Of a stretch of DNA of 64,000 nt, positions 24,801 through 37,470 are shown one piece after another. Source of the stretch: Arctopsyche grandis (Eukaryota; Arthropoda; Insecta; Trichoptera; Hydropsychidae); assembly GCF_051622035.1 (NCBI RefSeq), contig NC_135355.1, positions 5,940,001-6,004,000 of the forward strand, given 5' to 3'. The notes below the pieces were generated by a model. The model was not told where the DNA came from. It made no database searches and worked only from the letters and a program-made list of their open reading frames with translations. The translations under genes and the position numbers were made by a program. How positions within the stretch are numbered: the first letter of the stretch is position 1; every line of letters begins with the position of its first letter.

Positions 24801-27800
24801 TGTCATTGATGAAATCACAGGAGTCATCCAGGTATTTTGAATTTATTTTTTCTTGAAAATTTCTTCTTTTTCTATTCTAATTTATGTTGACGAATCTTAG
24901 GTTGCACCAAACAAAACATTAGATAGGGAGAGACAATCTGTATTGCGATTGGACATAGGAGCAACAGATTCTCCTAATGGATCAGGAGTATCCCAACAGA
25001 GGACCACAATTCCTCTTATAATTGATGTCCTTGATGTAAATGATAATCCTCCAACTTTTCAATACACGACTTATATGGGTAATTTTTTATTATATTATTT
25101 AAAGCCATACTTCTACTCCATACTTCTTCTATATTTAAATGTATCTGTTTAATTTAGCTGTTGTTCCTGAGAATGTCCCTGTTGGAAGAAGCGTAGTAAA
25201 CATTTCAGCTACAGATCCTGATGAAGGTTTAGGTGGAGAAATTAAGTATGAATTCATAGATGAAGGTGAAGGAAACGGTGAGTGTTTCAATAAGACCTTT
25301 TTTACTACTTATTATAGAAGCACTTGCAACTAGAAACAAGGCTCTACGATTTCGTGAAATTTAGGTCTATTCCAAATCAATCTTCTAACTGGTGAAATTA
25401 AAACCAAGAAAACGTTGGCTGGAAAAGGGAGAGCTGATCCTTATTTGTTGAGACTTCGAGGTACCGATGGTGGAGGACTTCACGGAGATACAGAACTGTC
25501 GTTGTACATAGGAGACGTTAGCTCTAATGATGGTGTACCACTTTTCATCAAACCAACTTTGGATCAAGTGGCTATGATCAGCGAAGTGAGTCCGTTTTAC
25601 AATAAAAAAATATCCTTAAAATTGAACATTGTTAAAAGTTTACATATATTTTTAGAATGCCACAGTTGGATCTTCAGTATTTCAAGTGGTCGCTAGTGAT
25701 CCTGACGATCCTTCCTTGCCTTCGGGAAGACTGCAATATCGAATCCAAGACTCTGGCCCTGATTCTAAAGTCTTCAAAATAGGCAAGCGTTCACAAAACC
25801 TAGTTATGTATGTCTCTGTAACTAATATTGAATCAGTTACTCAGTGTTTTATTTTACGATGTTTAGATATAAATTCTGGTCTGATTACAACGAGCAAATC
25901 ACTAGACAGGGAGAAGAAATCTAGTTATGAATTGATCTTGGTTGTATCTGATAGAGGTGATCCACCACAAACAGTCACAAGAGTGTTACAAGTGAACATA
26001 ACCGATATTGACGATCATAAACCCAGATTTATCAGAGCATTGGTACTTGCGTTTCATTATTCTGGAATCATAAGTTTTAACAATATTTTAATTGCAATAT
26101 TTTTTGTTGTCAAAGGATGACCCACCAATAGTGTTCAACACTGAAGAAGAACAACCGATAGGAACTGTAATCGGAGAAGTTGCAGCTTTAGACGAAGACA
26201 TTGGAGATAATGGAGCTATTGATTACATTTTCATATGTAAGATTTTATAAATAATCACACTTTCGTTGAATGAAGTGGTTGTATGTATGTGTAATTTATT
26301 TTATCAATTCCAGCCGGAAACGAGCTAGGACTCTTCAGTATCAAAAGAACCGACGATAACAAAGCGAAGATTACGTTGGAAGATCGTTTGGACAGAGAAG
26401 TGTCCTCACACTATTTACTCACAGTAAAATGCTTTAGGAAAGATTTACGGCCGAGTCAATTGGAAAATAAGCCTTATAATCGACTCGTAAGTATGATAAG
26501 GAAGTGGGAGCTAATATTGACAAAAGCTCAAACCAAATTTATTTAGGATATTTAATACCAATAGAAAACTATTGCGGGAGTTGACTCAAACTATTGATAG
26601 ATATTTCCATCTGCTCTCACGTCGACTTTCATTTATTAAATTCACACGTAACATCTATAGCAATATATCAAACATTGCTTGGAAGATGTATCTTTGGATC
26701 TTATAGAACTTGTGCAAACTCATAGACATGAGTTTAGAGTTTGACTGAAAGGAGAATGCCTTGTCTATAACTTGTGACAAAATAGTGACGTTTCTCACCA
26801 ATCTCAATTTTTTGATTTTACAGAATCCGGCCGAGGCTCAAGTGCTTGTAAAAGTCCTGGACGTCGACGATCATTTGCCAGAATTTGATGGAGGCAATGT
26901 AACTCTCGGAGTGAGACTCAACGCACGTGCCGGCACTGCACTGTTGCAAGTGCACGCTCGCGATTCAGATGCAAGTGCTCCTGCACCACAATACTATCTC
27001 GAAAATGTTGATTTTACATCTCCTTTAGCCACCATCAGAACTTCAAACAACACTGCCGTGTTCGCCGTTGATAAAGAGACAGGCCAAGTCACTTCACTGA
27101 AAAGCTTGGTGCATTTTGTCGATGGACACTTCACGTAAGTCGCTATTGCCAATCAGATTGTTAACACTTGTCGCACTGTGATGGATAGCGAGTGGCCAGG
27201 ACGTATATTTTATTTTATATCTCCAAATATACTGAATGTAGGGTCTTCATATTTTATGTATTCCTCGTCAAAACCTCTATGATTCGAATTATAATATTAC
27301 GAATTAAAAACATTTATCAATATCAACAGAAATAATTATTTTCGCGGTAAGTCCCTTGTACAACTGGGTGCTACTTTAGTATGCGGTCTACCTAAGCATG
27401 CGATCTACCTTTGGATCGCAGTTGACTATTATTTTTTATTTGTATCATAGCAACGACCTGTTTGGTATAATTTATAAAAGTTTTTTTCTGCCACCCCATA
27501 ATATTGTCGAAGCATTTCTATCAAAATATCGTCAGCAGCAAAGAATATAACGACCCTAATAACCTAATCTTAAATGAATCGGGCCAATCCTAACTTAATC
27601 TAACCTAACCTAACCCTTAAATAAATGGGTGTTTCATCAATATTTTCACAAAAAAACATATCTTAGCATCCAACACCTATTTATTTAAGGGTCACGTTAG
27701 GTTAGGTTAAGTTAGGGTTGGCCCTATTCATTTAAGATTAGGTTGTTAGGGTCGGTATTGTTCAGTCTCACTGACACACGCGAAAATTGAGACAGTGAGA

Positions 27801-29240
27801 CCACTTATTAAAGTAAAAACATTAAGGTAGATCGCATACTAAAGTAGATATTTGAAGGTAGACCGAATACCGTTATAATGACATCCGCTTTAGAATGAGG
27901 GATCTACTTCAGTAATTATTTTTATCATTTATTGCACTTATTTTATGTTATTCGAAACTTAATGATTTTTATAGCTAACTATTGGTGCTACCCAGCTTAG
28001 CACGGATATAATAAAAGTAACTTGAAATGGAAATGCAGTCTAGTAGTGAGAATACCATCGAACCATGAAAAAAAATATATTTGTTTTTTTATAAACTTTA
28101 TTTGAATCTAAAAAAATTATATTATTTTTTATTAAATTTATTATTTAACGACCGACCAATCACAAACGTTTTAAACCAATCCAGCTAATCAGAAACGACT
28201 TTGACGAAGGCCAATATTAGAAGCGAATTTCAGATGCGGTTTCGGTTTTATATACATATATAACATTACAATAATAAACCTCGCAGATTTTGCATTGTTT
28301 TAACATTTGATACACATTTTTAACTGGCCACTTTGCGTCCATTACAGTGACTAGCGGATTTTTTTAGCACATTATAGCAAGTGTTAATGTTTTACTTGAC
28401 ATTCAACAGATTGACGATACGTGCAAGCAACAGCAATGCAACTGGACGATTTTCAGATGTATTCGTGCATGTAAGTATTTTTAAGCAAGTTGAAACTATT
28501 CAAATGCGGAATTTTGTACCTAATGCTATTTAAATACTTTCAGCTATTCATCGTAAGAGATAGAGACCTTCTACAATTTGTATTTAGAGCTCCACCATCA
28601 GACGTCATCAGAAATCTTCCTCACTTCTCATCAGAACTACAATCCTTATTGAATCCAGCTGGACTATCGCTTCACATGTTTGACGCGCAAGTTCTGGAGC
28701 AAGACAATACACTAGATTTCAGCTCCACCAGGTAAAATCCTATAAAAATTGTTTACATACATACGGTTATATAAAGAAACATTAATAACGTTGTGTTTTT
28801 ATAATAGTTCGTGCTTCCAATTGAGTAAAGATCATTCGGCGCTCAATCCTAATGATATGAATGCTGCAATGGGTAAAATTAAAGAAGCTGCTTCAGAAGT
28901 ATATGCTAGGTATTTACTGGCTGAAATTCAGGGTTGTGCTCCACCAGCTGTGCCTTTAGCCAGGGCGATAGCCCGTCCTCATCTGTGGTTGTTGGCTTTG
29001 GCTGTTTTGTTAGTTTTTGCAGCACTCGTTGCAACTTGCTCTGTGTGTTGTTTGCATCAGAGGTAATTTAATGATCTCAGTCTTTTTTTTCATGAATATT
29101 TTCATGTTTTTTTCACTTTATGCTTATTTTTCAGCTATAAGCGAAAATCAAGGAAGCTGCTGTTGTCCAGAGCTGCTCCACCTCCCACCAGTTCTGTAGG
29201 ACATCCTCGTCTATACTCAGAACCATACTATTCAACGTAA
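18806..29240 (+). CDS. Cad74A: Non-classical transmembrane cadherin, Cad74A-like, 20 coding exons
   Basis: Exons: 18806-19013, 19091-19234, 19309-19586, 19653-19874, 22009-22221, 22298-23122, 23193-23388, 23459-24831, 24901-25078, 25158-25277, 25365-25585, 25656-25782, 25867-26042, 26116-26236, 26314-26486, 26824-27134, 28410-28470, 28544-28731, 28808-29062, 29135-29240. All phases agree and the total is 5496 nt (1831 aa). A signal peptide lies at residues 16-35 (start could also be M7 or M16). About 13-14 extracellular cadherin repeats follow, marked by DxNDNxP-type linkers (DFNDNPPVF, DTNDNPPIF, DVNDNAPAF) and LDRE motifs; two linkers are degenerate (GVPGNQRPIF, GDVSSNDGVP). A membrane span (about 1770-1793) precedes a 38-residue tail ending EPYYST with no catenin-binding region. 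It should mediate calcium-dependent contact at the cell surface. The N-terminus and length favour Cad74A; Cad87A is possible. One intron is GC-AG. Confidence 0.85.
19909..21888. mobile_element. hAT element (non-autonomous) inside a cadherin intron
   Basis: The ends are a perfect 14-bp inverted repeat, CAGTGGCGGACTGG at 19909 and CCAGTCCGCCACTG ending at 21888. Both flanks read CATACATA (19901-19908, 21889-21896), an exact 8-bp target duplication, although they lie in a (CATA)n tract. CAGTGGCGG is a common hAT terminus. The 1980-bp interior has G- and C-runs and a piece of another dispersed repeat (about 20515-20605), but no recognisable transposase. It accounts for most of the long fourth cadherin intron. 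Confidence 0.9.
27371..27846. repeat. Foldback element with internal TTAGG-like motifs
   Basis: Outer arms TACTTTAGTATGCGGTCTAC (27372) and AGGTAGATCGCATACTAAAG (27825) are inverse. Inner arms of about 80 bases at 27551-27632 and 27680-27760 also mirror each other. They contain AACCTAACCTAACCC and, reversed, GTTAGGTTAGG, resembling the insect telomere repeat TTAGG. It lies in the cadherin intron 27135-28409. No gene inside. Confidence 0.75.
28030..28400. other. Intron sequence without recognised content
   Basis: The remainder of the large cadherin intron after the foldback element is AT-rich, without repeats shared elsewhere in the window or open frames of interest. Confidence 0.4.
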
Positions 29241-29362
29241 ACAAATTGTATATTGTAGAATAGATTGTACAGTGTTAATTTAAGTTGTTTCGAATTTTAA
29301 ACGACAAAAATATGCATTTTTAACTTTAGGCTATCTATGTATTGTAAATTCGTAAATAATTT

Positions 29363-29368
29363 ATTAAA
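29363..29368 (+). terminator. Candidate polyadenylation signal of the cadherin
   Basis: ATTAAA, a common variant signal, lies 123 bases after the stop codon in AT-rich sequence. No AATAAA occurs nearer. Confidence 0.4.
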
Positions 29369-29457
29369 AAAATCTAATATTATTCAACCAAATTTGATTT
29401 TTACACACACCTTTTAGGTCTTTGGGGGCGTCAGACCCCTAAATTAAAAAAAAAAAA

Positions 29458-29458
<1 letters not shown>

Positions 29459-29526
<68 letters not shown>
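29459..29526. repeat. (TA)n microsatellite
   Basis: An unbroken TA run of about 65 bases. The flank 29530-30380 is AT-rich with no gene; the patch at 29833-29885 (GGGGGAGGGGTGCCTG) looks like transposon debris. Confidence 0.9.
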
Positions 29527-29531
<5 letters not shown>

Positions 29532-30439
29532 TATATTTATGAGAATTAACTATGAATGTTTCATTCGCTTCCAAATATAGATTATTGTTCTGATACATTT
29601 CGAACTGAAATGAGTCATGCAAAATATAAAGAATGTTGTATTTTCGCCATATTTTATTGTTTTCGTTTTTTATAACCCAAAGATACCTTAGTTTTCTTTC
29701 TGCTTTCTGCTAAATTTTATAGAAGGTGCACGTTGGAGAACATATTAGGAAAGTACTTATTAATTCAACACATTTTCCAAATTCCAAAAGAATAAAAGCT
29801 TATAAAAAGTTTCATTTTTTTTAAAAGCTTGGGGGAGGGGTGCCTGTGTTTCAACCCCCTTAAAATACCTGGATACGGCCGTGGATTGAAGTTCTATACA
29901 AAATTTACACAAACAAATATCATCTTAATTACTAAAGATTTAGTAGTCACTCATATTAAAAAAAAAACCTTGAACAAGCATACTATTAATAATATAGAGA
30001 TTATATTTTGTAATGAGATCTACATATATTTTCATGCACAGAAATCAACACTTTCAATAACTAAAACGTACAGATGTAGAGCTTTATTTTAATACACTAT
30101 ATTGTATGTATGTATGTATGTATGTATATGTACATAGGTCAAAAAAGTCATTCTATTTCCTTTATAGTTTTTGAATCTTCATTGAGCTCATCAGAAAATT
30201 GATTTTTTTTTTAATATAAATCAACTCTTTAAAATTAAGTTGATTCATCTGTTATCATGTAAAATTGTACCAACTATCTTAATTCAAGTTATATCCCCAC
30301 CAATATACGCAAGATGAGACATATCTCTCAAAAGGCAAACCTTAACAAAGCAAACATGAACTTCGATTCATTTTGTTTGATAGTTTTCATTCTTCGACAA
30401 ATAAGACAGTCGACTTTTCGTAGTTAAATTACTATCAAA

Positions 30440-31130
30440 ATTGAAATTCATTCTAAATTTACGGCGTTTTAAGCATCTAAAAGCATTTTCGTGGCAAAAT
30501 GCAACAAGACACATCTCGAGTGGCCCGTCGAGCGTCACGCCCGATAAGCTCTCGCTTTTCCGCCAACCCCACAGCCTCAAACTTGTCACCGCTGGCAAAA
30601 ACCACCAGAAAACAGTAAGCTCAATCAATTTTAAGCTCGACAAGTTTATCGATCTCCGGCTAGCGTCAGCTCCAAGTGCGAATTCGTACGAAAAAAAACA
30701 TATCCAATCGGCACTTGTTAGCCAGGGCGTTGGTCGTTATCAGTGGCCACTCGAGGCACGACAAGTGTAATGTAAATACAAACGTCGACTAAATACAATG
30801 TCGTAATAAAAAGTGGCGTTAGAAAAAAATACGCGCTGTAATAACAAAGCGTCGCCGCAATATATCGGTGCGAAGCGCGAAAACAATTGTGCAAATACGC
30901 CCCCGATATACGGACATCATATTGAACACGAAAAAAGTGGCGTTGTGTCGGTGGAAAAGTTAATATGTACACGTGCTACCTGTGTTCGTGCACTTGTATT
31001 GTAGGGCACGTGCTCTTCCGGAAGTGCAGGACGTGCCGTAAGTTACGCACTGGACAGTGTCGGAAAATTCGCGCGGAAAATGCGCGCACGTCGGGAAAGC
31101 TCCTCGGCACGAGCTTTGAATTCACGATGA
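30440..31130. other. GC-richer unique block, candidate regulatory region or non-coding exon
   Basis: This 690-base block is markedly richer in CpG than its surroundings and shows no match to other repeats here. It includes CACGTG at two places (ACACGTGC near 30968 and GGCACGTGC near 31004) and several GCGCG patches. Open frames on both strands (for example 30441-30770) have no recognisable domain. It lies between the cadherin and tap and could serve either. Confidence 0.25.
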
Positions 31131-31139
31131 TCTACTCAA

Positions 31140-33460
31140 ATATAAATTTCAAATATCGTATGCACGATTCCACTTCAATATATCCATCGTATAACTTAAA
31201 AAAAATTGCTCGAATCTTATCTCATACGTTTTAGTACAATTTTTTTGCCGATTTGGAGCTTTTACAATTTTTTTATATTATTTAGGTTTCGCTTAGCCGT
31301 TTTTTTGCTGCATTTATATTTGATGCACATTCTGATTGACGTGTTAAAAATAAATAACTATTAAATTTTAAATAAATAATTCAATTTTTTTAACGTTAAA
31401 ACCGTCATAGTAGTATGTGATGTAATACCATGGTTCACTTAAGGAATGCAACTATTTTAGTACGGTTTGATTATTTTTCAAGCGGTATTTTTTAAAATAT
31501 ACATTAAATAGTATATATAATAGATTATTATAACATTTCACGCCGTCAAAAATGTAAAACGATTATAAAAAAAATGTTTTAAATATAATGATGACACATT
31601 TCCAATGCAACAAATGAATTAGTTTTAGAATCGTACTTAAATTATAACGAAAAGCTTTTAAAAAAATCGAAAATATTAACACTAGGTTTGTTTTACTGTC
31701 ATCTACATATATTTTTATATTAATTTTCAATGCAATAAACATCTTTAAATTTAATCTCGATATACATAATGATATTCTCATAAATATGTCATATGTTATT
31801 CTTTGAACTTATTCCTAGGCGTCCCAATTCGCTCAATTGAATATCTGTTTTTTTTTAATAATAACGAAACATATATTAAATATTAAGAATACAGTTTTGG
31901 TTCGTCCTGTTGTATCGGTAAACCTTTCAATTTGCACAATTCACAATCACGCAGGTTCCCTCTGGAATTGATATGGACTACGTGCAGTGTTAATTTCAAC
32001 ACAGAGGGAGATTAACACGTGTTATTTTCTAGTGTGATTCCCATATGCAATATATTCATCAGTTCATTACGATAATATTGTAACAACACAAGCCGATGCC
32101 GACAATATTAATAACGGTAACTTTATCAATTCGCTACTGTAATTTATACCGACAGTGAATTTAGGTAGTGAAATTTCATATACCTATATAATATGAGTGT
32201 ACACATTAAATACCGATTAAGCATTGAAAAACATATTAATATAGAACATAACATATGAATTTAAAATAAAGTTCATCAATGTATTTGATGATAATGTCAA
32301 TTTTATATCCTAAAATATCATTATTTCAACGCTTTTCTACAAAGATTCTGCTCTTCATTTAAGAAAATTCCTACCATCCAACCTAGTTTAGATTTTTATT
32401 ACCTTCTCTTTAGAATACCTGAATTTCTATTTTATCCATTTGATTATTTTTGAAGCTATTTTGATTTTTTTAATTCAAAATGTTCTTGCTCTCTTGCTTT
32501 TAAGATATACATATGAGGGTTTAAAAAAATGTGTAATTTTTACAGATTTTTGGCTTTTGCAGTGTTTAATTCAAAATATAGTATTGCTGTGGCAAAATTG
32601 AGTATTGGAATCAATATTCAGATATTGTTTTCTATTGATTGTGATTTTCATTGCTTTGAAATATGTACGAATAATTAGTTATCTAGCGAATTTTAAAATT
32701 GAAATGATTCTGATCAAAAACTCTATTATTTTTTATTATAAAATAAATAATTTCTATACATTTTCAGTCAAATCGAAATAATCATCCACAGCATTTTTTT
32801 GATCAGTTTGTATTTTTATTTTTTGCAATGTACTTACATATAAACACCCATGTACATACATATCTATACAATGGGCCGGAGCGAAAAACGCGAATTTTGA
32901 ATGTCCAACAGTGAACCTAATGGAAAAGTTTGTATCAAGTAAACATTAAATAAAAAAATCATCGATTTTAAACTATGTCCTATGCCTCCAACCAATCGAT
33001 TTATCTCGTCGAAAATTTCGTAAAATTCAGTTTTTTTGCATATATTTATATTATTAGAACATTTTAGATTTTTTACTGATTACAAAATAAAAATAACGGT
33101 TTAATATTCACCCATTGTCGTTTATTTGACTCAATTATGAGAAGTTTTGAATGATTAACGAAAATTCAAAGTCACCATTTTGCTCAAAAGTCTGTATGTT
33201 TCAAAAAGTGTTTGTATGGGGAAAGCGTTCTTTTTTCATAAAATCATAATTTTTTTATGTTCCCGGAATTTTTTTGAAATTAAAAGTAATTAAGAGCATC
33301 CTTGAGTTATATACCTTTAATTTGAAAAGAAAAAAATACTGAAAAATTACGAATTTATGAAATATAACATGGCCAAAATGACCTACATAAGTATATTGAT
33401 GCAAAATGTCATGTCTTACGTACAATATAATACTATAGAAATTCCATACATTTGTACTGC
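31140..33460. other. AT-rich intergenic DNA, no gene seen
   Basis: Both strands were read; only short frames without domains occur. No inverted repeat or SINE signature was found. Confidence 0.5.
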
Positions 33461-33462
33461 TT

Positions 33463-33712
33463 TAGGTCATCGACTTTAGAGAGTCTTTAATTAATATTAT
33501 GTATTTAGATGTATTATGAGCATTTATAAGAAATGTAAATAGGTTTTGGAGCTATTTTTCCTATTATGCTGTACATTAACATTAGAATAATATGATACTA
33601 TGATTACCAACAATATTAAATTAAAATTGTAAAATATAAAATGATCAGTAGATCAGTAGCTATTAAAATAGATATAAGATGTATTGTGAACATAATTTCG
33701 TATTAATAATTT
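33463..33712 (+). repeat. Jockey-like LINE 3' UTR fragment
   Basis: Matches 50973-51237 and the reverse complements of 9857-10110 and 39063-39360. The signature GATCAGTAGATCAGTAGCTA is near 33640, with the element ending near 33712. Confidence 0.8.
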
Positions 33713-33879
33713 TCAAACAAGAGTGCTTAAAGTATATAAACCTTAAACACATACAATCTGTAGCATTTTTTTTTACCTCATCGGACTTCGATTAGATTTG
33801 AATGAGTGAGTATTTTGACATAAAAACTATTAAGCCATCGTTATGTAGTGTAGATAAGCGTAAGATAATCTTTTAAACA

Positions 33880-34480
33880 TTATAAAACAACACGGGCTTA
33901 ACCCCTTTGTGCGCGGAGGGTACGATTCCGTCAAGATTTAAACAAACACAAAAGGCCATGAAATGTAATGGACGGATTTCGCCATTATTAAAATTCAAAC
34001 CGAAAACTCTAATGCATTTCATTGTAGCTGTCCGTCATACAAAAATGTACACTGACACGCTCGGAAATAAGGTCTGATGTAGCATGAAGTGGGGTCCATC
34101 GCGTAACCCTTTTAATCGGAATGGTTACATTTTGACCATGGTAAATGTATAAAAAATGATTCTAACCATTATTCCTTGTTGGGTGTAATTTTTTTTGATC
34201 ACCTTTAAAATTTTCAATGGGCCTGTTTGTCGGATTAAAACGCCAACAATGGGCTCGGGGGGTCGGTAGGTGGGGCTCAGGGGGCTTCGGTTCGTAGGGG
34301 GTGTTTTATTTTTCTACGCACACCCTCTCTATGCTGGTAATAAATTTTCGAGAGATTTTTTTCTGTGCACATAAACAGGTACAGTCAGTTCGGTATTATT
34401 CATTCATAACCCTTTTCGACCGAGGGGTTGAAGTGTCGGAGGGGTGAAGGAAGAAAATATGTGTGTATGTGTGAATGGGG
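33880..34480. other. Unique, moderately GC-richer intergenic block
   Basis: No repeat match in the window and no coding signature. It contains G-rich patches (GGGGCTCGGGGGGTCGG-like, about 34250-34290). Possible regulatory DNA about 5 kb before tap. Confidence 0.15.
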
Positions 34481-34518
34481 GAAATTGATTTTGAAAATAT
34501 CTTCGAAACTATAGATTA

Positions 34519-34850
34519 CTAGTTGTTTTGCCCGGCTTCGCCCAGTATTTGTAATATAAACAGCGTAAACATGGCAAATCTAATCTAATATATAATTTTG
34601 AAACTTTGCATATATGTATGTAACCTTGGTTGGATGGTTCGTAAACAACACATTCGATTCATAGGCGCCGATTTGATTTTATCGATTGAAAGGATTTGAA
34701 GTCCCCGGGGGCGCAGGCGCCGGATTCTGGTATACATATAATTTCGAAAGAGACTTAGTATACATATAAATATGTTCGTTTGTTCGTGACAGTCAATTTG
34801 ATAAAAAATTTAATTCAAATAAATTTAAGTCGAAAGATCAAAAAAAAGGG
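34519..34850. mobile_element. Two Helitron fragments head to head
   Basis: 34519-34579 is a minus-strand 3' end (CTAG...CCCGGCTTCGCC). It abuts at about 34580 a plus-strand 5' end (TCTAATATATAATTTTG) that runs to about 34850 and carries the CCCCGGGGGCGCAGGCGCC-type core seen in the copies at 36760 and 52424. Confidence 0.6.
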
Positions 34851-35056
34851 TGCAAGGTAAACGGAACTATGTATATATGATATATATCAGTGGCATGCGG
34901 TGAAATTATCTCTCTTTTTGTTATACAGCCTTGTTTAATGTGCGCGCGCAGGATACGGGAGGAAAATCCTGTTCCTCTTGTTCCTGTTGTATCCTGCTAG
35001 CGCAAATTAAGTGAGGATGTACGACAGGGGGAGAGAGACTTTTACCGCACGCTACT

Positions 35057-35167
<111 letters not shown>

Positions 35168-35561
35168 ACCTATACTAATCGTTTTTCATATGTATGCATG
35201 ATAAACGAATATTTTCGACTTTTTCACGGTCACCCACTTATATACATACACACATATATTGGTGCAGACTTTTTATGCAAGATATTCCCAAGTTTTCTCC
35301 TTATACCTATCCATTATGTGACTATTATTTTGTGACTACTTGTATAATCGTTTGAACTTCTTCTGCTATTGATCTCCATATATAAAAATCAATGTCTGTC
35401 TGTCACATATGCGTTCTTATACCATTCAACCGATGGCGATGAAACTTACATGAGTTATTGTGTGCATGTTCGCGATGGTTTCTGTAAAAAATCGCCTATT
35501 CTATTATTGTTTGAACTTTTTCTGCTATTGATTTTTACAATGTATTAATATGTATTTTTAC

Positions 35562-35716
<155 letters not shown>

Positions 35717-35839
35717 CTTAAAAGAAAAGTCAGTTCTGAAAACTCAGTATCAAAACAAAACTAATTTGGTAAATAATAGAAGATTGTTATTAAGAAGATT
35801 TTTCTTTCAAGTTATTTCATTGCTTTTTAATATGTAATG

Positions 35840-35912
35840 AATTATAATATTATTTATTTAAAGTTTGGACCATTGTGGGATCACAGGACTTTCTAATGCG
35901 CCACAATGGTCG
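35840..35912 (-). mobile_element. Retroposon 3' hairpin tail, minus strand
   Basis: CCATTGTGG (35870) and CCACAATGG (to 35909) form a perfect 9-bp stem. On the minus strand the loop GCGCATTAGAAAGTCCTGTG resembles the loop of the SINE hairpin at 11005, and the tail TCCAAACTTTAAATAAATAA resembles that at 46554. Only the 3' end of the element remains. Confidence 0.6.
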
Positions 35913-35959
35913 AAAACATAACAGAGAAAAAAAAATTAAAAAAAAAATAATAAAAAAAA

Positions 35960-36002
<43 letters not shown>

Positions 36003-36269
36003 GATAGATTAGGGTCAATCATGCTTTATATCACTACAATTCGTATATAATAAAGGAACAAATATACAAAATTCAAAGAGCAATTAAAAAAAAACCAAAT
36101 ACCAAAAAATAAATGTGGTATTTAAGATCCCAAAAACTTATTTAGCAAAATTATAAAAAATTAATAGACATATCAATAGATAGACTCAAATAGTAAGCAT
36201 TCAAACGATGAAATGACAGATTTGCATCAAACATAAAGAAAAACAACGAAGCGTTACCAATTTGGATTC

Positions 36270-36756
36270 AATTTTTCAACTGACACACGGTCGATAACTT
36301 TCAATAATTTCGCTCGAACTCACGCAAAAAACGTTGCAAATAAACACACATGCGAAAAATAGAGCCAATATGTCGATATGTTATAATTTATAGCGTCACG
36401 TTCGAAAGCGACTCGAATTTTCAGCGAATTTTCGGGAATTGAATCGATTCGCACAAAGAAAACAACCGACCATTTTTACGGCCGACCTGCCAATGCGATA
36501 ATATATATAAATAACCCTTTCGGGAACGTGCCGAATAACTATGGCCCACTTTTTTACGATTCGATTCCAAATAGAAGCGTGTCGAATCCTTCAATAGTGC
36601 AGAAATGATTCGACGAAAGGGTAGACGTATGGCGATAAACCAACTGCCAAATTGGATACAAAAATAAATATATTTAGACGTATCCATACACATTTACAAA
36701 TACGCAAAACTGCATAGCGTTGAATTTCTCGCAAAAATGATAATACCAAAGTTGTC
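36270..36756. other. Unique CpG-containing block upstream of tap
   Basis: No repeat match in the window. It holds many TTCGA/TCGAAT elements (for example ACGATTCGATTCC near 36557) and lies about 2 kb before the tap leader exon. Candidate enhancer; open frames on the minus strand show no domain. Confidence 0.25.
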
Positions 36757-36759
36757 GTT

Positions 36760-37174
36760 TCTAATATATAATTTGGAAAGAGACTTTGTATATATGTATG
36801 TATCCTTCGTTCGTGGAAATCCGTGACGTCATCGAACAAATAATTCGCTTTATTCCGATTCAAGGGATTCCCGGGGGCGTAGGTGCCGAGGGCGAAGCCC
36901 TAGAGGGTGGAGCCCTAGGTCTCCGTCTCCTAGGGGACGCAGACGCTGGGGGCGGAGCCCTAGGGGGCGCAGACTCCAAAATCGGAGCCCTAGGGGGCGT
37001 ACATATATTTTTTTATAAGAGACTTACTATATATGTTTGTTTTTCGTGACAGTCAATTTAATAAAAAAAATAAAAGAGTATTCAAATAAATTTAATAAAA
37101 TGTTTACTATTAGATTAGTCATGTTTAAACGGATTATATTACAAAAACCGAGCGAAGCCGGGTAATACAGCTAG
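36760..37174 (+). mobile_element. Short non-autonomous Helitron
   Basis: Starts TCTAATATATAATTTGGAAA and ends with hairpin CCGAGCGAAGCCGGG, spacer, then CAGCTAG followed by T: the TC...CTAG Helitron layout. The 415-bp body has tandem GGAGCCCTAGGGGGCG-type units at 36890-37000. It encodes no Rep/helicase, so it is non-autonomous. Confidence 0.75.
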
Positions 37175-37248
37175 TTCATTATAACTTTGATACAATTCTA
37201 CGGACTGCCTGTAAGTTGTCTTTAAGGTATATTTATTATTATTATATA

Positions 37249-37450
37249 CTAGTAGTTTTACCCGGCTTCGCTCAGTATTTGTAATATAAACAGCGTAAAC
37301 ATGGCGAATCTAATAGTAAATATTCCTTTGAATCGAAAAAAATATAATATTCAACCAATTGAATTGTTGCCATAGAAACTTTGTTTTGTTTACGAAGTTC
37401 CCGACCAAAGATACAGACTTACAAAGTCTCTTTCGAAATTATATATTAGA
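37249..37450 (-). mobile_element. Short Helitron, internally deleted
   Basis: Minus-strand copy starting TCTAATATATAATTTCGAAA at 37450 and ending in CTAG at 37249, preceded by the CGAAGCCGGG hairpin. At 202 bp it lacks the GC-rich core of the 415-bp copy. Confidence 0.7.
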
Positions 37451-37470
37451 AATGTATGTATGTATGTAAA

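Noticed and set aside
27590-27720. Interstitial telomere from a chromosome fusion
   Set aside because: The TTAGG-like motifs are few, imperfect and part of mirrored arms of a foldback element.
36786-37049. Gly/Ala-rich 87-codon frame
   Set aside because: Lies inside the Helitron core of GGAGCCCTAGGGGGCG units, so it is translated repeat.
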